Below are positions 7,350-15,775 of a stretch of 64,000 nt of DNA, in pieces. The translations under genes and the position numbers were made by a program. The stretch lies in the NCBI RefSeq assembly GCF_014698965.1, contig NZ_JACXAE010000029.1, forward strand, positions 120,094 to 184,093, written 5' to 3'. The number at the start of each line of letters is the position of its first letter. Positions within the stretch are counted from its first letter, which is position 1. This stretch comes from Iningainema tapete BLCC-T55 (GTDB lineage Bacteria; Cyanobacteriota; Cyanobacteriia; Cyanobacteriales; Nostocaceae). A model generated the notes under the pieces. The model did not search any database. It saw nothing but the letters and a program-made list of their open reading frames with translations, and had not been told where the DNA came from.

Positions 7350-8609
7350 ATGCCAAAGCAAAACGGTGTTTCCAGGCATATTGTTCTGACTTCCCATCCC
7401 AATCGTTATGGTTCACAACCCATCTCGATTAACTGGGGAGCAATTGATCCGCTGCAAAGAGGTCCGCTGATTGCTACTTTAACAAATCAATCACACCGTA
7501 ATGTGATTGGCACTCACTCTGGTAGTTACTCAGTATATCGCGCTTTAGCAGTGGCTAGGGGTGAACTGCAATCAGACCATAAACCTGACTTATCCAATAC
7601 TTCGCCTGTAGAATATATTGGACCATATCCAAGCTGGGCTGATCCCGATAAGATTGTTTCTCTAGACCCATTTGGGGCGATTGTTGGTGAAGTTTTTACA
7701 TCATATTACGAACAGGGGTATGACATTCGCCCGACAATTGCAATCACTAAGGCTCACATTAATATGCCTGAACTACAGGACGCTGTGGCGAAAGGACGCT
7801 TGCAAATTGATGGCAAGATTATGAAGCCTGGGGGCGACTTGGTTGTCACTAAAGCTGCTATTGAGCCAGTTTGGTATTTACCGGGAATTGCCAAGCGGTT
7901 CCAAATTACAGAAGGGGAGTTACGTCGCGCTTTATTTGAACAAACTGGCGGCATGTTCCCAGAACTTGTCACAAGACCGGATTTGGAGGTGTTTTTGCCG
8001 CCGATTGCTGGTGTTACAGTGTATATTATCGGAGATATACAAGATATTGCTGACCCAGGTAAACCTTTAGCGGTGCGGGTACATGATGAATGTAATGGTT
8101 CTGATGTGTTTGGCTCAGATATTTGCACTTGTCGTCCTTATCTAGTACACGGAATTGAGGTGTGTGTGCAAACGGCTCAAGAAGGTGGTGCTGGTGTAAT
8201 TGTTTATTGCCGCAAGGAAGGGCGTGCTTTGGGGGAGGTGACGAAGTTTCTGGTTTACAATGCCCGCAAACGCCAAGAAGGTGGCGATCGCGCTGATGCC
8301 TACTTTTTCCGGACTGAATGTGTCGCTGGTGTACAAGATATGCGCTTCCAAGAATTGATGCCGGATGTTTTGCATTGGTTGGGTATTACTCGGATCGACC
8401 GCTTGGTGTCTATGAGTAATATGAAGTATAACGCTATTACTTCTTCAGGCATTGAAGTAGGGGAGCGCGTACCGATTCCAGATGATTTGATTCCTCAAGA
8501 TGCACGGGTAGAAATTGAAGCGAAAAAGTTTGCTGGTTATTATACCACAGGAGACGTTTTAGATGCAAGTAATTTGGCGGAGGTGAAGGGGCGTTCGTTA
8601 GTGGATTAA
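7350..8609 (+). CDS. URC1-type GTP cyclohydrolase II homologue (uracil degradation)
   Basis: A 419-residue member of the GTP cyclohydrolase II superfamily with a long N-terminal region of about 220 residues that riboflavin RibA lacks. The zinc ligands are kept in HDECNGSDVFGSDICTCRP, and the catalytic loop reads VIVYCRKEGRALGEVTKF instead of the RibA sequence. This long form, followed by URC4 and a uracil phosphoribosyltransferase, is the signature of the URC pathway described in Lachancea kluyveri and some bacteria. That pathway takes uracil through UMP to urea and 3-hydroxypropionate. Its substrate is thought to be a pyrimidine nucleotide rather than GTP. The start ATG is 108 bases from a predicted NtcA-driven start site. 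It is probably not the housekeeping riboflavin enzyme. Confidence 0.85.
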   Translation: MPKQNGVSRHIVLTSHPNRYGSQPISINWGAIDPLQRGPLIATLTNQSHRNVIGTHSGSYSVYRALAVARGELQSDHKPDLSNTSPVEYIGPYPSWADPDKIVSLDPFGAIVGEVFTSYYEQGYDIRPTIAITKAHINMPELQDAVAKGRLQIDGKIMKPGGDLVVTKAAIEPVWYLPGIAKRFQITEGELRRALFEQTGGMFPELVTRPDLEVFLPPIAGVTVYIIGDIQDIADPGKPLAVRVHDECNGSDVFGSDICTCRPYLVHGIEVCVQTAQEGGAGVIVYCRKEGRALGEVTKFLVYNARKRQEGGDRADAYFFRTECVAGVQDMRFQELMPDVLHWLGITRIDRLVSMSNMKYNAITSSGIEVGERVPIPDDLIPQDARVEIEAKKFAGYYTTGDVLDASNLAEVKGRSLVD

Positions 8610-8610
8610 C

Positions 8611-8639
8611 GTAGAGACGCCCCGGTGGGGCGTCTGTAC
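8611..8639. repeat. GTAGAGACG palindromic element behind the URC1-like gene
   Basis: A 29-bp palindrome (gtagagacgcccc ... ggggcgtctgtac) starting one base after the stop codon of the URC1-like gene. The stem is GC-rich and could attenuate transcription into the next gene. There is no T-run behind it, so it is better read as a mobile palindromic repeat. Confidence 0.75.
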
Positions 8640-8671
8640 ACAAATATAAATATTGATGACAGGAATGGGAA

Positions 8672-9916
8672 ATGGAGATAAAAACCGCAGAGGCGCAGAG
8701 GAAGGAGGGGAAAGAGGTGGTGGCGTATTTGCGATCGCCTGCTGCTATTCGAGAACGTTGTGGGCAACTTTTTACTTTGGCGGTGACGGGGAAGTCTCGT
8801 CATTTTGGTTGCGATGTGAGTCGGTTGGGTATGGTGGCGGATTATGTGATTGAGGTAATTCGTGAGGGGTATCCGGATGGGGATATTCCGTTTCATAGTC
8901 GTTGGCGACATTTTGAGGTTGGGGGGGTGCAACGGTTGTCTCGTTTGGATGAGATGTTGGCGGGGTTGGCTCCTTTGGAGAGGGCGGCGGCTAAGTTTGA
9001 TTTGGCAATTGTTAGTGTTTTACTTGATGCGGGTGCGGGTGAGCGTTGGTGTTATGATGAGCTGGAGACTGGGCTGAGTTTTCGGCGTTCGGAAGGGTTG
9101 GCGATCGCTAGTTTTCATATGTTTTGTCAAGGGGCTTTTTCTAGTGATGACAAGCGCTCTTTACAAGTTGATGGCAAAAGATTGCAGGCATTGACGCAGC
9201 AAGAGTTGGCAGATGGATTTGGTGTAAGTGAGGAAAATCCACTGTTGGGAATTTCTGGTAGGTTGGGATTGTTACAAAGATTAGGTCAAACTTTAGTTTC
9301 TTCACCTCAGATGTTTGGGGAAAATTCTCGTCCTGGTAATTTGGTTCATTATTTGATGAATCAATCTAATCATAATCAACTTGCTGCTACGACAGTGTTA
9401 GATGCCGTTTTGCAAGGATTAGGTGAGATCTGGTCTGGACGAATCGAAGTTGATGGAGTTAATCTGGGTGATGTGTGGTTTCATCCAGATGTTGTTGATG
9501 ATGGCTTAGTGCCATTTCATAAACTTTCCCAATGGCTTACCTACTCGTTATTGGAACCACTACAAGAATTAGGTTTGGAAATTACTGGTATGGAAGCCCT
9601 TACTGGATTAGCAGAATACCGTAATGGAGGTTTATGCCTTGATTTGGGACTGATTAGCCCTAAACATTTAGATATTTTACAATCATCCCACCTAGTTTCT
9701 TCAGAAGTTATCGTTGAGTGGCGTGCCTTAACCTTGATTCTTTTAGATCTGATTGCGGTGGAGATACGTGATAAGTTGGGCAAGAGTGCTGAAGAACTAC
9801 CACTCGTGAAAATCCTGCAAGGTGGAACTTGGGTAGCCGGACGAAAAATTGCCGCCCAACTAAGAACAGGTGGTGTCCCCCCTATTCAAATAGTCAGTGA
9901 TGGCACAGTATTCTAG
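8672..9916 (+). CDS. URC4/DUF1688-family protein (uracil degradation)
   Basis: A 414-residue protein of the URC4/urg3 family (DUF1688), required for the URC route of uracil breakdown, with an unknown biochemical step. Recognisable parts are [12 protein letters not shown] at the N-terminus, [17 protein letters not shown] and DVWFHPDVV. The first 15 codons ([11 protein letters not shown]) overlap a dispersed AACCGCAGAGGCGCAGAGG repeat, so the true N-terminus may be the valine pair before AYLRSP. It lies between the URC1-like gene and upp. The stop codon overlaps another palindromic repeat. Confidence 0.85.
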   Translation: MEIKTAEAQRKEGKEVVAYLRSPAAIRERCGQLFTLAVTGKSRHFGCDVSRLGMVADYVIEVIREGYPDGDIPFHSRWRHFEVGGVQRLSRLDEMLAGLAPLERAAAKFDLAIVSVLLDAGAGERWCYDELETGLSFRRSEGLAIASFHMFCQGAFSSDDKRSLQVDGKRLQALTQQELADGFGVSEENPLLGISGRLGLLQRLGQTLVSSPQMFGENSRPGNLVHYLMNQSNHNQLAATTVLDAVLQGLGEIWSGRIEVDGVNLGDVWFHPDVVDDGLVPFHKLSQWLTYSLLEPLQELGLEITGMEALTGLAEYRNGGLCLDLGLISPKHLDILQSSHLVSSEVIVEWRALTLILLDLIAVEIRDKLGKSAEELPLVKILQGGTWVAGRKIAAQLRTGGVPPIQIVSDGTVF

Positions 9917-9944
9917 TAGAGACGTTCCGGTGGAACGTCTCTAC
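9916..9944. repeat. GTAGAGACG palindromic element behind the URC4 gene
   Basis: A 29-bp palindrome (gtagagacgttcc ... ggaacgtctctac). Its first base is the last base of the URC4 stop codon. The nearly identical unit recurs at 40566-40594. Confidence 0.8.
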
Positions 9945-9987
9945 AAATTCCCGATTTTTTATTTATTTATTAAAATTTTTAAAATAT

Positions 9988-10620
9988 ATGCAACAAGTAA
10001 TAGTAATTGAGCATCCTTTAATTCAACACAAACTAACGCTGATGAGGAAGTCTGAAACCTGCACAGCCAATTTTCGCCTCCTCCTTAAAGAAATTAGTTG
10101 GTTGTTAGCTTATGAAGTGACGCGGGACTTACCTCTAAAATATGAACCGATTGAAACACCACTAGCCTCAATGGATGCTCCTATACTCGCTCTTGACAAA
10201 AAGTTAGTTATCGTCTCTATTCAACGTGCAGGACAAGGAATCTTGGATGGGATGCTAGAACTAATGCCATTAGCACGAGTAGGGCATATTGGATTATACC
10301 GCGACCCAAAAACTCTGATTCCCGTTGAGTATTATTTTAAGGTTCCTCACGATGTGGACAAGCGAAATGTGTTAGTTGTTGATCCAATGTTAGCGACTGG
10401 TAATTCAGCAGTTGCAGCGGTTGAACGACTAAAGTCTACTAATCCACTCTCAATTAAGTTTGTCTGCTTACTTGCTGCACCAGAAGGAATTAAACATTTT
10501 ACTGACGTACATCCTGATGTACCTATTTATACTACTGCTATTGATAGTTATTTAGATGAAAACGGTTATATCATCCCCGGCTTAGGAGATGTGGGAGATA
10601 GATTATTTGGTACTAAATAA
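9988..10620 (+). CDS. upp: Uracil phosphoribosyltransferase
   Basis: It makes UMP from uracil and PRPP in the cytoplasm. The PRPP-binding loop is [14 protein letters not shown], and the C-terminal uracil site [10 protein letters not shown] is conserved. At 210 residues it has the usual length. The AQ-rich core [20 protein letters not shown] also fits. In the URC pathway this activity (URC6 in yeast) gives the first step. It lies 71 bp after the URC4 gene, with a palindromic repeat between, so the three genes probably form one functional unit. It could equally serve general salvage. Confidence 0.93.
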   Translation: MQQVIVIEHPLIQHKLTLMRKSETCTANFRLLLKEISWLLAYEVTRDLPLKYEPIETPLASMDAPILALDKKLVIVSIQRAGQGILDGMLELMPLARVGHIGLYRDPKTLIPVEYYFKVPHDVDKRNVLVVDPMLATGNSAVAAVERLKSTNPLSIKFVCLLAAPEGIKHFTDVHPDVPIYTTAIDSYLDENGYIIPGLGDVGDRLFGTK

Positions 10621-10796
10621 AATTAGTAGTAAAATTAGCTATATTAAAAGTAATCTTTGTTACTCACTGTTCACTTTAAAATTAATATCATTTAATCAAA
10701 AGAAATAGAGCGACTATATCTTAAGTCGGATGGTAAATCGTATTTATCTACACATAATGAAAGGCGATTAGTTAATAAAACTCAATAAAAATAAAC

Positions 10797-11045
10797 ATGG
10801 AGAACTTTTCAGAAAATTTAGTTGCTGTTGAAGAACTCCTAATCGCTGTGCAAATTTCTGATAATGATATTGTGATAATTCAAGGAGAGGCAATAGTTGA
10901 TTTAGCAGAGTTCAATTTAACATATCAAGAAGTGGAAAAGTTTAGAAAAATTTTCATGAAAATAAATGCTAAATTGGCAGAATCATTTCAAGAAAAGTAT
11001 CCGGCTAGCTCTGTGCTCTCAGAGATTAAGTTAAAGTCACAATGA
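10797..11045 (+). CDS. Hypothetical protein, 82 aa
   Basis: I do not recognise this small acidic protein. It is predicted to be largely helical in its second half (YQEVEKFRKIFMKINAKLA) and has no membrane segment or cysteine. The frame is in the same orientation as the uracil cluster but lies 176 bp after upp. It is followed at once by a MITE-like element. Its status as a gene rests only on length, codon use and a plausible start. Confidence 0.4.
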   Translation: MENFSENLVAVEELLIAVQISDNDIVIIQGEAIVDLAEFNLTYQEVEKFRKIFMKINAKLAESFQEKYPASSVLSEIKLKSQ

Positions 11046-11068
11046 ATAATGCAGAAAAGACTGCTAAG

Positions 11069-11238
11069 CTTAGATCTTGCACCTCCACCTGAATACGCCT
11101 TGAACTGAAGTTCAAGGCTAAAAGCTCAAGTCCGTTAAAACGGACTGAAAGAGTTACCCAGTTAGCTGTCTTCTGACTTAAGCTTTTAGCCAAGAAATTT
11201 ATTTCTTGGTTGACGAAAATTATGGTGCAAGATCTGAG
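11069..11238. mobile_element. MITE-like structured element, complete copy A
   Basis: A 170-bp non-coding element bounded by CTTAGATCTTGCACC and the inverted GGTGCAAGATCTGAG (14 of 15 bases pair). TAAG stands directly outside both ends (11065-11068 and 11239-11242), which looks like a 4-bp target duplication. Inside are nested hairpins: GCCTTGAACT/AGTTCAAGGC, a long pairing of GGCTAAAAGCTCAAGTC with GACTTAAGCTTTTAGCC, and CCAAGAAAT/ATTTCTTGG. A second copy lies at 37655-37796. No transposase is encoded. Confidence 0.75.
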
Positions 11239-11285
11239 TAAGCAACAGTCTTTCCCTGCTTCATTTTACTTCAGTCGTAGTTAAG

Positions 11286-11460
11286 TTAACACTCCTCACC
11301 TTGATAAATACCTTCTGCCCATGCAGCAGATTCAATTATGCGTCTAAGCCAAGCAGTTGGATTTGGGAGAGAGTGAATTGCTTGCTCAAGTTTAACAGCA
11401 ACCTTCACGCTGATTGGGCAACGAGCAAGAGGTTTAGAACCAATCTGTATAATGTTGGTT
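11286..11460 (-). CDS. Small ribbon-helix-helix-like frame without a standard start
   Basis: The reverse strand reads IGSKPLARCPISVKVAVKLE, then QAIHSLPNPTAWLRRIIESA, ending WAEGIYQGEEC and a stop at 11286. The pattern resembles small cyanobacterial ribbon-helix-helix proteins and the product of 4269-4460. No ATG exists in the frame before an upstream stop near 11464; ATT codons or an internal GTG are the only candidates. It could be a 5'-truncated gene or use a rare start. It follows the Uma2 gene closely on the same strand. Confidence 0.4.
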
Positions 11461-11475
11461 TTTTATAATTGACAA

Positions 11476-12090
11476 TCAATTAACAGTAGCAAATATTTGT
11501 TCCGCTGTTAGCTGTAATGAGTCGAATGTAGGGGAGATAATACGTTCACTGCCCCGAAATTGAGTAGGCTTTTGGTATTGATTTCCACTAGCTGCTAACA
11601 GGTAAACTGATATTGTTGGTTGTTTTGGATTACCAATATAATCCCGACCCCCTAAGCCCAAGTAATCCACAATCCAATACTCTGGGATGCCTATTGTGCT
11701 GTAGTCTTCTACTTTTCGTGCGTAGTCATTTTGCCAATTAGTGCTGACTACTTCCACGACAACTTTGACGGAAGTTCCTAAAGTGATTACAGGCTCATCC
11801 TGCCACAGAGGTTCACTAGCGATCGCTACTTTATCTAACACTACTACATCAGGACGGAAAGCTGTTTTAGTTCCCAGTGGTTTAATTAAACAACGAGTAG
11901 GTGTAAACCAACGCACGCCTAGCCGATCTATCTCAATATTAACTTTTCGCAGGATAAAAGCGGCTACCTCTTCGTGCGGTCCAGTTGGTTCCATGTCAAT
12001 AAGTTCCCCGTCAATCAATTCGTAACGCTCGTTATCTCCATAGCGAGCAATAAAATCATCGAATGCCAGAATCGGAGTAACTTGTGTCAT
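11476..12090 (-). CDS. Uma2-family (DUF820) putative endonuclease
   Basis: A 204-residue protein of the Uma2 family, which has a PD-(D/E)XK-like fold and is very abundant in filamentous cyanobacteria. Typical marks are YELIDGELIDMEPTGPHEE at the N-terminus, FRPDVVVLD, and VVEVVSTNWQNDYARKVEDY followed by GIPEYWIVDY. The acidic residues of FRPD and VVEV with the following lysine would form the active site. Its biological role is not established. The ATG at 12090 lies 57 bp from the end of the transporter operon on the same strand. Confidence 0.88.
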   Translation of the reverse strand: MTQVTPILAFDDFIARYGDNERYELIDGELIDMEPTGPHEEVAAFILRKVNIEIDRLGVRWFTPTRCLIKPLGTKTAFRPDVVVLDKVAIASEPLWQDEPVITLGTSVKVVVEVVSTNWQNDYARKVEDYSTIGIPEYWIVDYLGLGGRDYIGNPKQPTISVYLLAASGNQYQKPTQFRGSERIISPTFDSLQLTAEQIFATVN

Positions 12091-12147
12091 AGAGATCGCA
12101 TTTCCTACTTTACTCTATTTTTGATGACTTTAACATGAAAACAAAAT

Positions 12148-13068
12148 TTAGCGATTTCTCTTCCAGTAGGGAATACCCAACGCCGCCGGAGGAGTTGATA
12201 ACCCTGCTAAACCAATCATAGCGAAGATAGCGATCGCATACGGTAGCATAATCAAAAATTGATAGGGTATATTTGCACCACTAGCTTGAATGCGCAACTG
12301 CAAAGCTTCTGTGCTGCCAAACAATAAGCATGACAAAACACTACCCACAGGATGCCATTTACCAAAAATCAATGCGGCAATGGCAATAAAACCTTTCCCT
12401 GCACTCATTCCTTCCGCAAAATATTTTACCTGAACCAAGCTTAAATAAGCACCACCCAACCCAGCCAAACTTCCACCAATTACCACCGCAAGGTAACGTA
12501 CCCGTTGCACTGACACTCCAGCCGTTTCAGCAGCTAGGGGATACTCTCCTACAGCGCGTAAGGTCAAACCAGGGCTAGTATAATACAAAAAATATGTACT
12601 TAAACAAACTATAAATAATAGTAAATATACTAGGATATCCTGCTGAAACAACAAAGGTCCAATCAGGGGAATATTCGCTAAACCAGGAATAATAATTGGC
12701 TCAATTCCAACAAGACGCTGCGTACCATCAGTAAAAACTAACCTTGAGAAAAAAGAAGTTAACCCAGAAGTAACAAGATTAATCGCCAACCCAGACACTA
12801 ACTGATTAACCAGCAAAGTAACTGACAAAAAAGCATGGAGTAACCCCACCAGCCCCCCACCAATCACAGCGGCAAGAACACCAATCCAGGGACTATTAGT
12901 ATAATAAGTAACAGCAGCACCGACAAAAGCACCAGTTAACAACATGCCTTCCAAACCAATATTCAACACCCCTGAGCGTTCCGAGTAAAGTCCCCCCAAG
13001 GCGGCAAAAGCCAAAGGTATCGCCAGATGCAGACTAGAAACAAGGTAATCAGAAAAAAAGTTAGTCAT
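12148..13068 (-). CDS. BMP-type ABC transporter permease 2
   Basis: A 306-residue inner-membrane permease with about eight hydrophobic segments. GGLYSERSGVLNIGLEGMLL is the conserved N-terminal signature of this permease class (NupQ/YufQ-like, related to ribose and purine-nucleoside systems). GLTLRAVGEYPLAAETAGV is the cytoplasmic coupling loop that contacts the ATPase. It is the last gene of a four-gene operon, 20 bp after the first permease. It probably forms the channel with that protein for import of a nucleoside or nucleobase. Confidence 0.9.
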   Translation of the reverse strand: MTNFFSDYLVSSLHLAIPLAFAALGGLYSERSGVLNIGLEGMLLTGAFVGAAVTYYTNSPWIGVLAAVIGGGLVGLLHAFLSVTLLVNQLVSGLAINLVTSGLTSFFSRLVFTDGTQRLVGIEPIIIPGLANIPLIGPLLFQQDILVYLLLFIVCLSTYFLYYTSPGLTLRAVGEYPLAAETAGVSVQRVRYLAVVIGGSLAGLGGAYLSLVQVKYFAEGMSAGKGFIAIAALIFGKWHPVGSVLSCLLFGSTEALQLRIQASGANIPYQFLIMLPYAIAIFAMIGLAGLSTPPAALGIPYWKRNR

Positions 13069-13088
13069 TAATTGATTATGCTTTGCGC

Positions 13089-14183
13089 CTACCCTTCAGG
13101 AACGCCTTTGGCGAATGCGCCTTTGCGTGAAGCTACTAACCGAGATTCAACTGCAAGACTAATAGCAATAAACAGCACAGTCAAACCTTGAATTGCATAA
13201 ATCACAGTTATTGGTACTCCTGCACTACGCTGCATGATATTCGCGCCACTCCGCAAAGCGGCAAAAAATAAAGAATTTAAGAACACACCTAAAACACTAC
13301 CACGACTAAGAAATGCGATCGCGATCGCATCAAACCCATAACCAGGTGAAACCGACTCAAACAAACGATATTTCAGCCCCATCACCTCAGTTGCCCCCGC
13401 CAACCCAGCTAAACCACCAGCTAACCCCATTACCAACACAATAGTGCGTTCCACAGAAATCCCACCGTAACGAGAAGCAATCGGGTTAAATCCGACAGCA
13501 GCAATTTGATATCCCACAGGCGTCAGCACAAGCAAAACCCATAAAATAGCCGCCACAATTAACCCCAACAAAATTCCCCCATGAACAATACTCCCTGGAA
13601 TTGTTGGTAACCGGGCTGACTGAGCAATAAGTGGAGAATAAGGACTAGGGGCACCTGGTTCCTGCAAAGGATTCTGAACTAGATAACTAACTAAATTCAC
13701 GGCGATGTAATTCAGCAGCAAAGTAGTAATTACCTCATTCACTCCCCGCACTGCCTTAAGATACCCAGGAATCAAACCCCAAAGCGCACCAAAGACAAAC
13801 CCAGCAAAAAGTGCCAAAGGTAGATGAATTACAGCAGGTACATGAACATACAACCCAACCATTGCACTTCCCAAAGCACCCAGATAAATTTGTCCTTCTC
13901 CACCAATATTAAATTGACCAGCACGCAAAGCAACCAATACCCCTAAACTAGTTAACAATAGAGGTGTCATCCTAGTGAGCGTGTTACCAAACCCAAAGTA
14001 AGTAAAAAGAGATTCTTGAAACAAAGCAGTGTAGGCGACGACGGGATTTGCCCCAGCTAACATAATTAAAAGAGCACCAACAATTAAAGCAGATGCGATC
14101 GCCACCAGCGGTGATAAGATTGGCAAAACCGATACCCTCTCCCTTACCACTTCCTCTGTGCTCTCTGTGTCTGTGCGGTTCAT
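13089..14183 (-). CDS. BMP-type ABC transporter permease 1
   Basis: A 364-residue permease with many hydrophobic segments. NIGGEGQIYLGALGSA and GYQIAAVGFNPIASRYGGIS are the N-terminal signature and ATPase-coupling loop of the NupP/YufP class. The start ATG overlaps the stop of the ATPase gene (TAATG), so the two are translationally coupled. The first codons, MNRTDTESTEE, are encoded by a dispersed repeat (ATGAACCGCACAGACACAG ...), so the repeat has supplied the N-terminus. The family usually starts nearer the first hydrophobic stretch (VLPILSPLVAI). It works with the second permease. Confidence 0.9.
   Translation of the reverse strand: MNRTDTESTEEVVRERVSVLPILSPLVAIASALIVGALLIMLAGANPVVAYTALFQESLFTYFGFGNTLTRMTPLLLTSLGVLVALRAGQFNIGGEGQIYLGALGSAMVGLYVHVPAVIHLPLALFAGFVFGALWGLIPGYLKAVRGVNEVITTLLLNYIAVNLVSYLVQNPLQEPGAPSPYSPLIAQSARLPTIPGSIVHGGILLGLIVAAILWVLLVLTPVGYQIAAVGFNPIASRYGGISVERTIVLVMGLAGGLAGLAGATEVMGLKYRLFESVSPGYGFDAIAIAFLSRGSVLGVFLNSLFFAALRSGANIMQRSAGVPITVIYAIQGLTVLFIAISLAVESRLVASRKGAFAKGVPEG
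14140..14183 (-). repeat. ATGAACCGCA repeat supplying the start of a permease gene
   Basis: On the minus strand the repeat reads ATGAACCGCACAGACACAGA and continues as GAGCACAGAGGAAG. Related blocks lie at 8683-8705, 15727-15762, 23556-23588 and 59155-59190. Here its ATG is the start codon of the permease and its purine-rich body encodes the first dozen residues. Confidence 0.65.
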
Positions 14184-15724
14184 TACTTCCTTCCACCTCC
14201 CATCAAAAACCCAACTTCCTCAACCGTCGCCGTTGCCGCATCCAAAACACCTACAAACTCACCCTTGTAAATTACCGCAATGCGATCGCTCATCGCCATC
14301 ACGAATTCCAACTCAGTAGAAATATACAATATCGCTGCACCGCGATCGCGTTGAGCCAACAACCGAGAATGTACCGCTTCTATCGCCCCCACATCCAGCC
14401 CCCGCGTAGGTTGCATAGCTATAATTAATGCAGGTTCCCCCGCCAATTCCCTTGCCAGCACTACCTTTTGTTGATTTCCCCCCGACAACTGACTTACTTG
14501 AACATCTTCACTTGTCGCCCGGATATCAAATAGTTGCATTGCAGACTTAGCATTACTCCTAATTACTTCACCTTGTAACAAAAAGCGACGACAAAAGGGA
14601 AATTTCTGGAAAGCTTTCAAAATCAAGTTTTGTGCGATGTTAAACTGCAATACCAACCCCATTGTCTGCCTATCTTCTGGGATGTAACCTATCCCCCCAA
14701 CCCCACCCCCCCTTGCCCCCCCTTCATAAGGGGGGGTGGGCATACTAACCTCCGTTTGAGGCAGCCCATCCCCCCTTGCCAAGGGAGGAGCAATTTTTCC
14801 TTGTTTAATCGGGCGTAAATTGGCAATTGCATCTGCTAATTCTCTTTGCCCATTACCATCTACACCAGCGATCCCCAAAATTTCCCCTGCCCTTAGTTCA
14901 AATGATACATTACTGACTACAGTAACACCCCTGTCATCGGCAACTTGCAAATTCTGCACCGACAATACCAACGAACCAAGAGTTGCTGGAGATTTATTCA
15001 ACGTTAAAGCAACTTCTCGCCCCACCATCAATTCAGCTAACTGCCTTTGTGTTGTTGATGTGGTAGCCGTATTTGCTATGACTTTTCCCCGTCGCAACAC
15101 AGTTACCGTGTCACATAAATTCATTACCTCATCTAATTTATGACTAATGAAAATAATCGTGTGTTCATCTGCTGCTAATTGGCGGAGAATCCGAAATAAT
15201 ATTTCTACTTCATTTGGTGTTAGTACTGTAGTTGGTTCGTCAAAAATTAATAGCTTTGCTTTGCGGTAGAGTACTTTGAGAATTTCTACCCGTTGTTGCA
15301 TTACTAGGGGTAAATTTCCAACTTTAGCTGTGGGTTCAACTTCTAATCCATATGTTTGGGATAAAGTAGCTATTTCTTGATGTTTATGATTTAGGTTTAA
15401 TTGCCACTGGTTGGATGTGCCTAGTATGATGTTTTCTGTTACTGTTAATTGTGGTATGAGCATGAAGTGTTGATGAATCATGCCAATACCAAGTTTTATT
15501 GCCTCACTTTGCGAAGTGATTTTTACTGGTTTTTCTTGCAGGTAAATTTGACCTGTGTCTGGTTGGTAAAGACCACTAATTATGTTCATTAAAGTGGTCT
15601 TTCCTGCGCCATTTTCTCCTAAGATAGCATGTATTGTTCCTGGTTCTATGCTGAGGTTTATGTTGTCGTTGGCAATGAATGAGCCAAAGTGTTTGGTGAT
15701 TTGTTCTAGGCGTAGATATGGCAT
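14183..15724 (-). CDS. BMP-type ABC transporter ATPase (two ABC domains)
   Basis: A 513-residue double ATPase of the nucleoside/sugar class (NupO, RbsA type). The first domain has Walker A GENGAGKTTLMNIISG and Walker B LLIFDEPTTVLTP. The second has the degenerate A-loop GVDGNGQREL and the signature QLSGGNQQKVVLAREL with IIAMQPTRGLDVGA. Residues about 311-344 are a proline/glycine-rich stretch ([14 protein letters not shown]) encoded by C-rich palindromic repeats at 14691-14792. They replace the usual segment just before GYIPEDRQ. The frame is kept, so the transporter may still work. It is the second gene of the operon. Confidence 0.9.
   Translation of the reverse strand: MPYLRLEQITKHFGSFIANDNINLSIEPGTIHAILGENGAGKTTLMNIISGLYQPDTGQIYLQEKPVKITSQSEAIKLGIGMIHQHFMLIPQLTVTENIILGTSNQWQLNLNHKHQEIATLSQTYGLEVEPTAKVGNLPLVMQQRVEILKVLYRKAKLLIFDEPTTVLTPNEVEILFRILRQLAADEHTIIFISHKLDEVMNLCDTVTVLRRGKVIANTATTSTTQRQLAELMVGREVALTLNKSPATLGSLVLSVQNLQVADDRGVTVVSNVSFELRAGEILGIAGVDGNGQRELADAIANLRPIKQGKIAPPLARGDGLPQTEVSMPTPPYEGGARGGGVGGIGYIPEDRQTMGLVLQFNIAQNLILKAFQKFPFCRRFLLQGEVIRSNAKSAMQLFDIRATSEDVQVSQLSGGNQQKVVLARELAGEPALIIAMQPTRGLDVGAIEAVHSRLLAQRDRGAAILYISTELEFVMAMSDRIAVIYKGEFVGVLDAATATVEEVGFLMGGGRK
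14691..14792. repeat. C-rich palindromic repeats inside the ABC ATPase gene
   Basis: Two adjacent units of the CCCCCCTTCATAAGGGGGG kind: one spans 14691-14749 with a stem of seven G against seven C around TTCATAA, the other is CCCCCCTTGCCAAGGGAGG near 14770. The block is translated in frame on the minus strand. The same family lies at 32047-32116 (between genes), 52613-52684 (proS) and 63652-63717. Confidence 0.75.
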
Positions 15725-15726
15725 TT

Positions 15727-15762
15727 AATGAACCGCACCAGGCGCAGAGGACGCAGAGAAGA
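15727..15762 (+). repeat. ATGAACCGCA repeat between transporter genes
   Basis: AATGAACCGCACCAGGCGCA followed by GAGGACGCAGAGAAG lies between the ATPase and the substrate-binding protein genes. It belongs to the repeat family at 8683, 14140, 23556 and 59155. No function is evident. Confidence 0.6.
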
Positions 15763-15775
15763 ATGAGTCTAGGGA

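Noticed and set aside
7350..8609. Ordinary riboflavin-pathway ribA
   Set aside because: The N-terminal extension, altered active-site loop and the URC4 and upp neighbours point to the URC1 branch instead.
8611..8639. Rho-independent terminator behind the URC1-like gene
   Set aside because: The same palindrome occurs in coding regions and has no T-run here, so it is better explained as a dispersed repeat.
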